Shown here piece after piece: positions 45,592 to 54,957 of a stretch of 64,000 bases of DNA. Source of the stretch: CAWBRT01 sp963819175 (GTDB lineage Bacteria > Acidobacteriota > Terriglobia > Terriglobales > Acidobacteriaceae); contig CAWFVJ010000004.1 in the NCBI GenBank assembly GCA_963819175.1, forward strand, positions 62,001 to 126,000. Reading direction: 5' to 3'. How positions within the stretch are numbered: position 1 is the stretch's first letter; every line of letters starts with the position of its first letter. The notes under the pieces are model-generated. The model had not been told where the DNA came from. It did not search any database and saw nothing but the letters and a program-made list of their open reading frames with translations. The position numbers and the translations under genes are program-made.

Positions 45592-46317
45592 CTAGACAAC
45601 TCTCGTGACTAGAAATATGAAGACGGTGCCGAGCACGGTCAAGCCGAGCATGGACCACGAGGAATGCTTGCTGTGCGCCTCGGGAAGCAGATCGCTGGCT
45701 CCGATGTAGAGCAAAAATCCGGCGAAGAAACCGAGATAAAGCACCAGCCAGGATTCAGGGAATCGGAAAACATAAGTAGAGGCAACCCCAATCACCGGCG
45801 TCGTGGCGTCGAGAAGAAGCAAAAAGATGGTCTTGCGCGTTGTATTTTTGTGAGCGAACATCAGGGCGACGGTGTTCAAGCCATCGGAGAAATCATGGGC
45901 GATGACGGCAATGGCTATTAAAATACCCACCGCCGGACTTACCTGGAATCCGACCCCTATGCCAACGCCGTCCAAATAGCTGTGGAAGGATAGACCGAAA
46001 GCACCGAAAAGACCTACCGAAGGATGCTTGTGGTCAGCGTATTCGGCTTCGTGCGAGTGGTGAATGAGAATTGCCTTTTCAAGAATGTGAAAAACGATGA
46101 ACCCGGTCACGAGTGCGACCAGCATTGGGGTCGGTCCGATCGCCAACGAAGTAGTTATGCGAAAGGCCTCCGGCAAGATGTCAAAGAAACAAACTCCCAA
46201 GAGCACCCCGGCCGTGAAGCTCTCTATGTAATGCAGTTGTTCGCGCTGTTTTATGCCGAACAACCCTCCGGCCAGAGTGGAAAAGAAAGTGAGAACCGAA
46301 AATAGGATTGCTTCCAC
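45592..46317 (-). CDS. ZIP-family metal transporter
   Basis: 241 residues, about eight hydrophobic helices, cytoplasmic membrane. Metal site motifs in helices IV and V: SFHSYLDGVGIG and IAHDFSDGLNTVAL; DILPEAF and DLLPEAHSKHS add acidic/His residues, and the loop HHSHEAEYADHKH is His-rich. Takes up Zn2+ or related divalent ions. The start codon is GTG at 46317. Monocistronic as far as seen. Confidence 0.88.
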   Translation of the reverse strand: MEAILFSVLTFFSTLAGGLFGIKQREQLHYIESFTAGVLLGVCFFDILPEAFRITTSLAIGPTPMLVALVTGFIVFHILEKAILIHHSHEAEYADHKHPSVGLFGAFGLSFHSYLDGVGIGVGFQVSPAVGILIAIAVIAHDFSDGLNTVALMFAHKNTTRKTIFLLLLDATTPVIGVASTYVFRFPESWLVLYLGFFAGFLLYIGASDLLPEAHSKHSSWSMLGLTVLGTVFIFLVTRVV

Positions 46318-46449
46318 TGCATGTGCCTTTCAATACGGCTGTCTTATTTGCGCTCAACATCTATTTTCGTTACTACACACACTCACCGGAACGTCGGTAC
46401 CGGCACAAAGAGACTTTCAATTCAGACCGATTTAGCCGTTGGTCCTGAC

Positions 46450-47946
46450 TTATATTTCCAGCAAGGAGTCTTTTGACGGGGAAGCGGTCGGCCGTGACTG
46501 CCCTCCCCGGTTGCCGTGCACTTTTTCGTAGGTCTTAATATACTCGCGAGCCGACATCGCCCAGGAGAAGTCGCGGCTCATGCCATTGCGCATCAGCTTT
46601 TGCCATGCAGGCCGATCCTTGAACACGTCGATGGCGGCGCGCACCGTCTCCAGCAGCGCCTCGCCGCTGTGCTCGGAGAACTTGAACCCGGTGCCTTTGG
46701 CGGTGACCGGATCCCACGGTTCGATGGTGTCGTCGAGGCCGCCGGTGGCGCGGGCGACCGGGACGGTTCCGTAGCGAAGGCTGTAGATCTGGTTCAGCCC
46801 GCAGGGTTCGTACCGCGAGGGCATCAGGAACATATCGGCGCCCGCTTCGATCTTGTGCGCCAGCGCTTCGTCGTATGCGATCTTGACCAGGAACTTCTTG
46901 GGGAACTGCCGATTGAGACGGCGGAACATTTCCTCATACGGCTTGTCGCCGCTTCCGAGGACCACCATGATGAGGTCCTCGTGCGCCAGCCGATCTGCGA
47001 CGTTGGAGATCAGGTCAAATCCCTTTTGCGCGGCAAAGCGCGAGACGATGCCGATGACGGGCAGATCGGTGGCTGCCGCCGCGCCGAACTGGGTCAGCAA
47101 ATCACGTTTGCAAACGGCCTTCTTTTCCAGAGAGTCGGCGGTGTAGCGCTCGACGATGTACGCGTCTTTCTCCGGATTCCACTGCTCGTAATCGACGCCG
47201 TTCAGAATGCCCACAAGGCTGTTCGCACGAGTGTGCAATACGCCTTCCAGACCGAACCCGTATTCGGCGGTTTGAATTTCCTGGGCATATCTTCGGCTGA
47301 CGGTGGTGATGAAATCGGAATAGACCAGTGCGCCCTTCAGCAGGTTCACCTTGCCATAGAATTCCAGCTTGGAAATGGTGAACAGATCCCAGGGAAGCAT
47401 CAGCAGCGGCAGCGTGTCCGGCGGAAATAATCCCTGATAGCCGATGTTGTGGATGGTGAACACGGTGGTAACGTTGCGAAACGCCGGATCGTCGTTATAC
47501 AGCGAACTCAGCAGGATAGGGAGAAGCGCCGACTGCCAGTCGTGACAATGGAAAATGTCGGGCACGCCGAGAATCTTGGAGCCCTCAATGACGGCGCGGC
47601 AGAATAGCGCGAAGCGCTCGGCATTATCGTGGTAGTCGCCCAGCGCCGTGCCGTAGAGTCCTTCGCGGTCGAAAAATGGCGGATAATCAATAAAGTAATA
47701 TTGAACGTTGTTGTGTACGCCGCCGTCGAGTATGGAACAGAAACGATAGCGGTCGTCGAAGGGAACCGTAATGCTGCGCACCACGCAGGGGGCCTTTTCG
47801 AGCTTGGTTTGGCGGTACTTGGGAAGAAAAACGCTGACCTTCTGTCCCATGGCGGCGAGCGCCCCCGGGAGCGCTCCCACCACATCGGCGAGGCCTCCGG
47901 TCTTGGAAAATGGAACGCACTCCGATGCTACGAACGCAACGTGCAT
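46450..47946 (-). CDS. glgA: Glycogen synthase (GT5)
   Basis: 498 residues, full length. ADP-glucose binding KTGGLADVVGALPGAL near the N-terminus, HCHDWQSALLPILL, and the C-terminal EPCGLNQIYSLRYGTVPV with ATGGLDDTIEP. GGAGAGG before the ATG at 47946. Elongates alpha-1,4-glucan from ADP-glucose. Divergent from rsmA, sharing a 129-base gap that should hold both promoters. Intact. Confidence 0.93.
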   Translation of the reverse strand: MHVAFVASECVPFSKTGGLADVVGALPGALAAMGQKVSVFLPKYRQTKLEKAPCVVRSITVPFDDRYRFCSILDGGVHNNVQYYFIDYPPFFDREGLYGTALGDYHDNAERFALFCRAVIEGSKILGVPDIFHCHDWQSALLPILLSSLYNDDPAFRNVTTVFTIHNIGYQGLFPPDTLPLLMLPWDLFTISKLEFYGKVNLLKGALVYSDFITTVSRRYAQEIQTAEYGFGLEGVLHTRANSLVGILNGVDYEQWNPEKDAYIVERYTADSLEKKAVCKRDLLTQFGAAAATDLPVIGIVSRFAAQKGFDLISNVADRLAHEDLIMVVLGSGDKPYEEMFRRLNRQFPKKFLVKIAYDEALAHKIEAGADMFLMPSRYEPCGLNQIYSLRYGTVPVARATGGLDDTIEPWDPVTAKGTGFKFSEHSGEALLETVRAAIDVFKDRPAWQKLMRNGMSRDFSWAMSAREYIKTYEKVHGNRGGQSRPTASPSKDSLLEI

Positions 47947-48075
47947 GTCTACCCTCTCCTGCGGAACTCAGCGCAGCGATGACTGCTCACGGCCGTCCGT
48001 GCCCCGAGTTGGCGCCCCGGCACTTCCTTCTAACAGCCTTGTTGAGTGTAAAAGCAGCGGCAAGGACGGTCAAAC

Positions 48076-48963
48076 ATGTCTAGCGGAGCATCTCACGACG
48101 GCGCAAAACCCACGGGGCGAAAACCGAAGCTTGGGCAGAATTTCCTGATCGACCACGGCGCGATGCGCAGGATCGTGGACGCCCTCGGCGATGTGTCGCA
48201 GCGTACGGTCATCGAGATCGGCGCCGGCAACGGCGCCCTGACGAGTCTGCTGGTTCCGCGGGCCGGCCATCTGGTTGCCGTGGAACTGGACCGCGTGCTG
48301 GCGGCACAGTTGCGCATGGAATACTCTCGTGAGCCGCACGTCGAGATCATCGAGGCAGACATCCTGACGGTCGATATCCGAACCATGATCGGCAACCGGA
48401 CCGGGCCGCTGCGGGACTTGCGGCCGAGCGAGCCGCCAAAGGCAAGAGTGGTTGGCAACCTGCCTTACTACATCACTTCCGACATTCTGCTGCGCTTGTT
48501 CGCCGAGCACGGCTTTTTCGACCGCCTGGTGATCACGGTGCAGTTGGAGGTGGCCGATCGCCTTGCCGCCTCGCCGGGTACGCGCGACTACGGCCTGCTG
48601 TCAGCCACGGCCAATCTCTACGGACGCGTTGAAAAACTGTTTGAGCTGCCGCCGGGAGCTTTCTCTCCGCCGCCCCAGGTGCATTCCGCGGCGCTGCGGA
48701 TCGATATCGCTCCCCGGTTCGAGGAGCTGCGAGTCGACGAGCACGGGTTCATCGAGTTTCTCAAGCGCAGCTTCGCTCAGAAGCGCAAAATGCTGGCGAA
48801 CAATTTGCGCGGGTATTTCACTCCGGCAGTCATACGACAATCGTTGGAGCAGGCCGGCATCGCGCGTGGAATAAGGGCCGAGGCCGTTGCGCTTGACCAG
48901 ATGGCCGCTTTGTATCGCATCTTAACTGAATCGGCGAAGGCTGACAGCCCTGGAGGTGAATGA
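48076..48963 (+). CDS. rsmA: 16S rRNA dimethyladenosine transferase
   Basis: 295 residues. SAM site EIGAGNGALTSLL, acidic VAVELDR, the NLPYYITS adenine-binding motif, and the C-terminal KRSFAQKRKMLANNL. KLGQNFLID near the start is typical. Dimethylates two adenines of the 16S 3' hairpin. Followed three bases later by amrB. Intact. Confidence 0.94.
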   Translation: MSSGASHDGAKPTGRKPKLGQNFLIDHGAMRRIVDALGDVSQRTVIEIGAGNGALTSLLVPRAGHLVAVELDRVLAAQLRMEYSREPHVEIIEADILTVDIRTMIGNRTGPLRDLRPSEPPKARVVGNLPYYITSDILLRLFAEHGFFDRLVITVQLEVADRLAASPGTRDYGLLSATANLYGRVEKLFELPPGAFSPPPQVHSAALRIDIAPRFEELRVDEHGFIEFLKRSFAQKRKMLANNLRGYFTPAVIRQSLEQAGIARGIRAEAVALDQMAALYRILTESAKADSPGGE

Positions 48964-48966
48964 GCC

Positions 48967-49800
48967 ATGAATGCTCCTGTACGGCATCCCGCCGTGGCGG
49001 GTCAGTTCTATCCCTCTAATCCCAATAAGCTGCGGCAGGAGATCGAAACCTTTGTCCAGCCCGGGCGGGAGAAGCTAAGCGCTCTCGGCTGCGTGGTGCC
49101 CCACGCCGGTTACATGTATTCCGGACATGTGGCGGGTGCCGTTTATGCGCGGCTGGAATTGCCGCGCCGCTTCATTATTCTCTGTCCCAATCACACCGGA
49201 GCAGGGCAGCCGCTCGCCATCATGAGCCAAGGGCGCTGGCTGACCCCATTGGGAGAGGTCGCCATCGACGAACCACTGGCGGAGGAACTCAAGCGCGAAT
49301 TTTCGTCGTTGCGGGAGGATGACGTCGCGCACTCCCGCGAGCACGCCCTGGAAGTTCAGCTTCCGTTCTTGCAACAGATTGTCCACGAATTTGCTTTCGT
49401 GCCGATTGTGGTCGGTACCGGTCGGCTGGAAGTTCTGACGGAACTCGGATCGAGCCTGGCGCGGGTATTGAAACGACTCGTCCCGTCCCCGGCTGGATCG
49501 AAGCACGACGTGCTGGTAATTGCTTCCAGCGACATGAATCACTACGAAGGCGACGAGCGCACCCGCGTCAAGGATCGCATGGCAATCGATCAAGTGCTGG
49601 CGCTCGATCCCGCAGGCCTTTGGCAAACGGTGCAGCGCGAACAAATCAGCATGTGCGGATATGGACCGGCGGTGGCGATGTTGACGGCAGCCCGGGAGCT
49701 GGGCGCAACCAAGGCGGAGCTGGTGAAGTACGCCACCTCCGGCGACGTCTCGGGCGACCGCGACTGGGTGGTCGGCTATGCGGGCATGATCGTGAGCTGA
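48967..49800 (+). CDS. amrB: AmmeMemoRadiSam system protein B (MEMO family)
   Basis: 277 residues. MEMO signatures: RHPAVAGQFYPSNPNKLRQEI, CVVPHAGYMYSGHVAGAVY, ILCPNHTGAG, HSREHALEVQLPFLQ, ASSDMNHYEGD and CGYGPAVAM. Conserved His/Asp/Cys residues (PHAGY, PNHTG, DMNHY, MCGYG) mark the metal-like pocket. Start overlaps the ribosome region of rsmA, GGAGG before ATG, so it is probably co-transcribed. The AMMECR1 (amrA) and radical SAM partners are not in this window. Confidence 0.9.
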   Translation: MNAPVRHPAVAGQFYPSNPNKLRQEIETFVQPGREKLSALGCVVPHAGYMYSGHVAGAVYARLELPRRFIILCPNHTGAGQPLAIMSQGRWLTPLGEVAIDEPLAEELKREFSSLREDDVAHSREHALEVQLPFLQQIVHEFAFVPIVVGTGRLEVLTELGSSLARVLKRLVPSPAGSKHDVLVIASSDMNHYEGDERTRVKDRMAIDQVLALDPAGLWQTVQREQISMCGYGPAVAMLTAARELGATKAELVKYATSGDVSGDRDWVVGYAGMIVS

Positions 49801-49845
49801 GAGCAGCGAAAACGCGGGGAACCGGCGAAGCAGTCCATCTCGACC

Positions 49846-49945
49846 GGTTCTGCCGCCCCCTTCGGGGGCTTGCGATCCTGGACGCCCTTGCACCCACGGC
49901 TTGCGCCGTGGGCTACCGTCTGCTGCCGCCTTCAGCGGCTGGGAG
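49846..49945. repeat. Cluster of small GC-rich hairpins
   Basis: CCGCCCCCTTCGGGGGC, CCCACGGCTTGCGCCGTGGG and GCCGCCTTCAGCGGC lie in a row between convergent amrB and cpoB. They may act as a bidirectional transcription end. Confidence 0.5.
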
Positions 49946-49991
49946 AAACTTAAACGTTGATCTGTTTGACGCACTACACTAGGGGCGTACT

Positions 49992-50844
49992 TTAACGTAC
50001 TTTCTTAGCCGAGGGCTTACTAGTAGTGGCGCCCAGCTTCTTCAGGCGTTCACGCGCCTGCGTGGCCTCAATCGAACGTGGATAGCGCTGAATGAGGCTG
50101 TTCAACTCACGCACTCCCGCGTCACGCTGCCCAAGCTCAAGCAGCGCATAACCTTTCTTGAGCTGCGAAGCCGGTGCTTTGTTTCCACCCGGAAACTGTT
50201 CCAGAACCTTATCGTAATCGCGCACGGCCTCTTCGAAATTCCCCTGGCGATATTCGATCTCCGCCAGATAGAACTGAGCGTTTCCGGCCAAATCCGTGTT
50301 CGAGTAAAACTTCAGGTAGTCGCCGAATTGCTGTGAGGCCAAGTCGTAGCGGCCGGCATTATAGTCGCGCAATGCGTTGTTATAGAGCACGTCCGGCGGA
50401 GGCGCCTGCGGCGCGGGTGGCTGTACGGCTGCCGGCTGTACCGGTGTCAGGTTCTGGCGCTGCGACGCTCATGGCGTCCAGTTGCTGGCTGACCTTGGTC
50501 AGGCGGGCCTTCAGTTCGTCGAGCGAATCGTGCAGCGACTGTATCTGCCCCGAGAGCTGATCGACGCGGCCCTGCGTGTCGCCACTCTGCTGTTGCGTCG
50601 ATTTCTGCACCGCCTCCAGGCTGGAGGCCAGCTTGTTCATGCTGTCGGTGCTTTGCTCGATCAGGTTGCGCATCACGCCCATGCGCTCGTCGAAACTTTG
50701 CTGCATGCGTGACATCTGGTCAGTGAGGGCTTGCACCTGCGTTTGCAGTTGAATCATCTCCTTGCTGACGGCAAAGCTAGGTGTGATCGAGCCTAGAACG
50801 AGGACGGCAATGGCGAGAATGGGTGCAAACTTATGGAGTCTCAT
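49992..50844 (-). CDS. cpoB: Tol-Pal system protein CpoB/YbgF, one frameshift
   Basis: Periplasmic coordinator of Tol-Pal with cell-wall synthesis, about 283 residues. Signal peptide FAPILAIAVLVLGSITPSFA, coiled-coil N-terminal region (MIQLQTQVQALTDQMSRMQQ), then, after a break near 50390 in an Ala/Pro-rich linker, TPR repeats (LYNNALRDYNAGRYDLASQQF, NAQFYLAEIEYRQGNFEEAV, KGYALLELGQRDAG). Last gene of the tol run; 193 bases after pal. Confidence 0.85.
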
Positions 50845-51037
50845 AGGAGTCCCCGCGCCTTCCATGCTTGATTTTGATGACCGCTGAACGACTTTCCGAA
50901 ACCTGCCAACTGATCCCGATTGTATGCCTCGGCCGAAGTTTTCGTTCAAGGGCGTAGCCTCTTTGCCAATAGCACACAACGGGCAGGCGCAACCAGCCAG
51001 AGGCCGTTGTTACAGCCCTGGCTGGTCACGGTTATGG

Positions 51038-51780
51038 TTATTGACCGAGGACGAAATGTCCGCGGCGATTCTGCTGCCAGCAGGCTTCAGTGTGCTGGCT
51101 ACACGCCGGCCTTTCCTTGCCGTAGCTGATGGTCTTGATGGACCCGGATGGAATGCCGAGGTTTATCAGCCCCTGCTTGACGGCGTTAGCGCGGTTCTCG
51201 CCAAGCGCCAGGTTATATTCGGTGGAGCCACGCTCGTCGCAATGGCCCTCGACGGTGAAGCGCATGTTCGGGTGACTCTTGAGGAACGCCGCGTCGGATT
51301 GCAATGTCGACTGGTTGGCCGGCGTCAGTTGGTAGCTGTCGTAGTCGAAGTAGATGTCCTTGATGCTACGCGCAAACAACTCCTGATCGCTCGCCGAGAG
51401 GGCGGTAGACACCGGCGGCAGGCGCCGCAGTGACGGTTACCCGCGCGGTCGCCTCCTGGCTTCCACCCTCACCCTTAGCGGTCAGCCGATACGTCGTCGA
51501 AGTCGTGGGCGTCACCAACTGCGTGCCCGACGGGCCGACGTTGCCGATTCCCTCTAGCGTGACTTCGGTGGCGTCCTGCGTCTTCCACGTGAGCGTGCTT
51601 GATCCGCCAGCCTCGATCGTCGCCGGATTTGCGGTCAACGATGCGGTCGGCGCAGCGCCGGAGCGGGCGGTGGCGGAGGCGGAGCGGGCGCAACCTTCTT
51701 ATTGCAGGCGGTGACCATGAGCATCGCGGCCAGTGCCAACACGACTAAGACAAGAAACCACTTCTATTACCTTGATTCAC
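51038..51780 (-). CDS. pal: Peptidoglycan-associated lipoprotein, frameshifted
   Basis: Outer-membrane lipoprotein. The start is GTG at 51780 after GGAGG; lipobox MVTAC. A Pro-rich spacer follows, then an Ig-like domain (TANPATIEAGGSSTLTWKTQ), unusual for Pal. The OmpA_C domain has IKDIYFDYDSYQLTPANQS, MRFTVEGHCDERGSTEYNLALGENRA and SYGKERPAC, with the peptidoglycan-binding Asp/Arg in place. Breaks near 51750, 51655 and 51410. The extra Ig-like domain is a feature worth keeping. Confidence 0.85.
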
Positions 51781-51890
51781 TGCATCCTCCATGCGAGAGA
51801 CCTCGCGATGAAGCGGCCGATGCCCGCGGGCAGCGCACGCGCTTCAGTAGTTAAGAAAGCGCAAAGAGCGAGCAATCGCCTCTGCGAACA

Positions 51891-51930
51891 AACCCAACCT
51901 GCTCAGCCCCAAGGCTGAGCACAACGGGTT
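51891..51930. terminator. Possible terminator or hairpin between tolB and pal
   Basis: AACCCAACCTGCTCAGCC / GGCTGAGCACAACGGGTT, a long imperfect stem in the 210-base gap. No T run, so it may be a processing or repeat hairpin. Confidence 0.35.
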
Positions 51931-51990
51931 GGACAAACGTACTGGGATGGTCCCCGACAGACGCCGTTTTCGCGGCTGTTGGGGTGTCCA

Positions 51991-53320
51991 TCAGCGTGAG
52001 CCCCAGTTTGGCTGAGAATTTCTTCCGCTGGTCGTCAACTGCCGTTGCTGGGTTCCATCGGCAAGCATAGTCCATATCTGTTCGGAACCGCTGCGGTTCG
52101 ACTGGAACACGATATGCCTGCCATCGGGAGCCCACGACGGAAAATCGTTGCGTCCGCCATCGTGCGTCAACTGTACCCACTGATGGCTGGCGATGTCCAT
52201 GATGTAGATGTCATCTCCGCCCGGCGCGCCCGGGCCGTAGCGACGAATCCAGGAGAACAGCAGGAACTGTCCGTTCGGCGACCATGACGGCGACACCGCA
52301 TAGCCGGTGTCCGTAATCCGCTGCACGTTCGACCCGTCCGAATCCATCACGTAGATCTGCGGCAGACCGGTCCGGCCGCTGACAAATGCGATCTGGGCGC
52401 CGGTTTTGGGATTCCACACCGGGGAAACGTCCGGCCCTTTCACCGCTGTCAGCCGCTTCAGGTTTCCGCCGTTTGCGTCACAAGTGTAGATCTCCGGATC
52501 GCCCGTGCGCGAGGACGACAGCGCCAGCCTGGTCCCGTCGCCCGACCACGCCGGAGAAAGATTCGTTCCCCCGAAAATAGGAAATGAGACGAGCCGGTTG
52601 AGGTCGTTGGAGTACATCAGGATGTTCCAGTTGCCGTGGAAGATTCCCGAGAACGCAATGCGAGAGCCATCAGGCGACAGCGTGAGGCGAGAGCGCGATC
52701 GATCGCAGGTGCGTCAACTGCTGCTGGTTGGCGCCATCATAATCCATGGCCCAGATCTCTTTCTGGCCGCTGCGTGAGCTGACAAAATAAATGCGGCTTT
52801 CGGCAATGCCCGGCAGGCCGCCGCCGAGACGGAGAATGATTTCGTTGGCGAAGCGGTGAGCAATGATGCGTGCGCTTTGTAGCGACGCGGCTTCGTTGTA
52901 CTGTTTGCCGAGCACCTGCGGCGACTGCTGGTTCTTGACGTCGAAGAGCCAGCCCTGCACGAGCACGCGGCCGCCGCTGATGCCCAGGTTGCCGAACGCC
53001 ACCATGCCCGCATTCGGGGGCGGATTGCTCCAGGCGTCGAGCTTGATCGCCGCCGGCGCGTTGAACGAGCCAATCGGATAGAAGCTCTTGGAGACCATAT
53101 CGAAAATGCCGGCTTGCTGGAGGTCGTTCCAGAGCGTGTCGTTGAAGGTCCGCGACAGGTCGCCGGCTTGCGGGTCCGCCGACGCGGGAACAAACTCGGG
53201 AACGGCAAGGCGAATTTTCTCCATGCCGAGTCCGGTGCCGGTGCGAATCCAGTCTTGCGCGGTCGCGGTTGCGGCCACCAACAGCAGCAGAACAGCCACA
53301 ACTGCAATCCTTCTGGTCAT
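51991..53320 (-). CDS. tolB: Tol-Pal system beta-propeller protein TolB, one frameshift
   Basis: Periplasmic, about 443 residues. Signal peptide RRIAVVAVLLLLVAATATAQ, N-terminal AGDLSRTFNDTLWNDLQQAG, then WD40-like repeats (SRIYFVSSRSGQKEIWAMDYDG, SPAWSGDGTRLALSSSRTG, PEIYTCDANGGNLKRLT, SWSPNGQFLLFSW). Break near 52685. Start 53320 or 53338. Comes after a repeat-bearing gap that separates it from tolA. Confidence 0.88.
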
Positions 53321-53467
53321 CCTTATCGTCCTTATCATCCTTATGGTTGAGTGCAATATCACCTCACAGATCCTCGCAAATATCCTGCTCGCTCCACCAG
53401 ATCGCGGAAGGTGTACCCGCGTAGCGCATTAGTACAGTTCCAGAGATGATGCTGTATACAGCGATGA

Positions 53468-53661
53468 ACGTCATTCCGAGCGAGCGACCCACGGTCGCGA
53501 GTCGAGGAATCTTTTGTGTTGCTTGGTTGTGTGAAAACAGCGGAAGACACAAGATCCCTCCACTCCGCGCCCGAACAGCTTCTTGCTTATCGAGTGCAAT
53601 GTCGGGTACGCAGCGTGGCTGCTCCGGCGGCGGGCGCCAGACGCTCCGGTCGGGATGACGT
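53468..53661. repeat. Long intergenic repeat, diverged copy
   Basis: CGTCATTCCGAGCGAGCGAC to GTCGGGATGACG, containing AACAGCTTCTTGCTTATCGAG and GTCGGGTACGCAGCGTGGCT. Clearly related to 21051-21238. It lies in the gap between tolA and tolB (53339-53726) that otherwise shows nothing. Confidence 0.68.
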
Positions 53662-53726
53662 TTCTTTAACATCCGTGCCAATTCTAGAATCGCATTAGTA
53701 CCGGGTACATCTACCCCAAAACTGCT

Positions 53727-54545
53727 TCATCTGCCCCGAACCGGCGGATCGAACCAGAACTCGACCGATACACGGTTGCCGGAATACTCGGGCGGCAAAG
53801 GTCCGAAGGTATCGATTCGCTGTAGCGCGCGAAGCGCCGATTGATCGAGCGACGGAATGCCGCTGGACTGTTCGATTCTGATATTGGCCGGAGCTCCGGG
53901 GCGAGTGATCTCGAAATAGATGTAGACTCGCCGCGTGGTCGACAGGCTCGGATCGATCTCATACTTCATCCAGTTCTCGGAGACCTTCCGTCGAACCGCA
54001 TCGACATACCATCCGAAGCGCGTGCCGAAGTCGCCGCCGCCGTTGAATCCGAAGCCGCCCTTGGCGCCTGCCGCGCTGAACATGTCCATAGGGACCGCTC
54101 ACCGGCCCGCCCTGCCCGAAGGGGACAACATTGGAAACCGTGGCTACCTCGCGCGGCTTTTCGTGCGTGGGCGTAACCGCGGGCTGCTTCTGCGGCTTGA
54201 TCTTGATCTTTGTCTTAGCGTGACGGTCGGGAATCGGAATCGCCGTCGTGTCTTTTTCCACCGGCTTGGGGACTGACTGCGACACGACCCTTGGACTCGT
54301 TTGCCAGCACGTTCTCCGGCTGCGCCTGCGGGTTCGCTGGGCAGGGGAATGTTGTTGACCAGGGTTGCGCTCATGGCGCTGCCGGTGCCGTCGCCCGCGT
54401 TTCCCCAACTGCCGCCCGATCCGCCCGCGAAGAACACGGCGTAGAAGATCATCGAGCCAAACAGCGCCGCGTGCAACACCGCCGAGATCGCCAGCGGTCC
54501 TCGCCAGGTCTCACGCTCTTCGAAGATGTCAGCGTTTGCCGCCAT
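53727..54545 (-). CDS. tolA: TolA/TonB-type energy-transducing protein, frameshifted
   Basis: Inner-membrane protein spanning the periplasm, about 272 residues. N-terminal helix PLAISAVLHAALFGSMIFYAVFF, Lys/Pro linker (KTKIKIKPQKQPAVTPTHEK), Gly-rich part and a TonB C-terminal domain (VRRKVSENWMKYEIDP, YIYFEITRPGAPANIRIEQS, SALRALQRIDTFGPLP). Breaks near 54330 and 54100. Start ATG 54545, overlapping the end of tolR by 17 bases. Placed as TolA by position. Confidence 0.82.
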
Positions 54546-54957
54546 TTTCACTCAAGGGTTGGGTCACAATGCTTACGTTGGAAATACCGGAGGACTTAAC
54601 CGCATCCATCACGGTTGCAAAAGCGCCGAAGGGAACATTTTCGTCCGCGCGAACAAAAATCGACTGGCCCTGCGGGTCGCGAATCTTCTGCCGGAGCTTG
54701 GTGCCGATTTCGTTGATATTGACCGGGTCGTTGCCGAAATAGACGCGCTGCTGCTTATCGATGGTGATTACCAGCCGCTCTTCGGTGATTTCCTTCACGG
54801 TCCGGGTCTTGGGAACCGCAACTTCGATTCCGGATTGCAGGATGGGAGCGGTCACCATGAAGATGATCAGCAGCACCAGCACGACATCGACGAACGGAGT
54901 GATGTTGATCTCCGAAAGCGAGGTTTGGGTGCGTCCCTGTTGGTTGGTGAAAGCCAT
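54529..54957 (-). CDS. tolR: Biopolymer transport protein TolR (ExbD family)
   Basis: 142 residues. Single helix near the N-terminus with the conserved Asp in ITPFVDVVLVLLIIFMVTAP, then a periplasmic domain (VVAVPKTRTVKE-like EVAVPKTRTVKEITEER, LRQKIRDPQGQSIFVRADE). Together with TolQ it forms the proton channel energising TolA. Starts one base after the tolQ stop. Intact. Confidence 0.92.
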   Translation of the reverse strand: MAFTNQQGRTQTSLSEINITPFVDVVLVLLIIFMVTAPILQSGIEVAVPKTRTVKEITEERLVITIDKQQRVYFGNDPVNINEIGTKLRQKIRDPQGQSIFVRADENVPFGAFATVMDAVKSSGISNVSIVTQPLSENGGKR

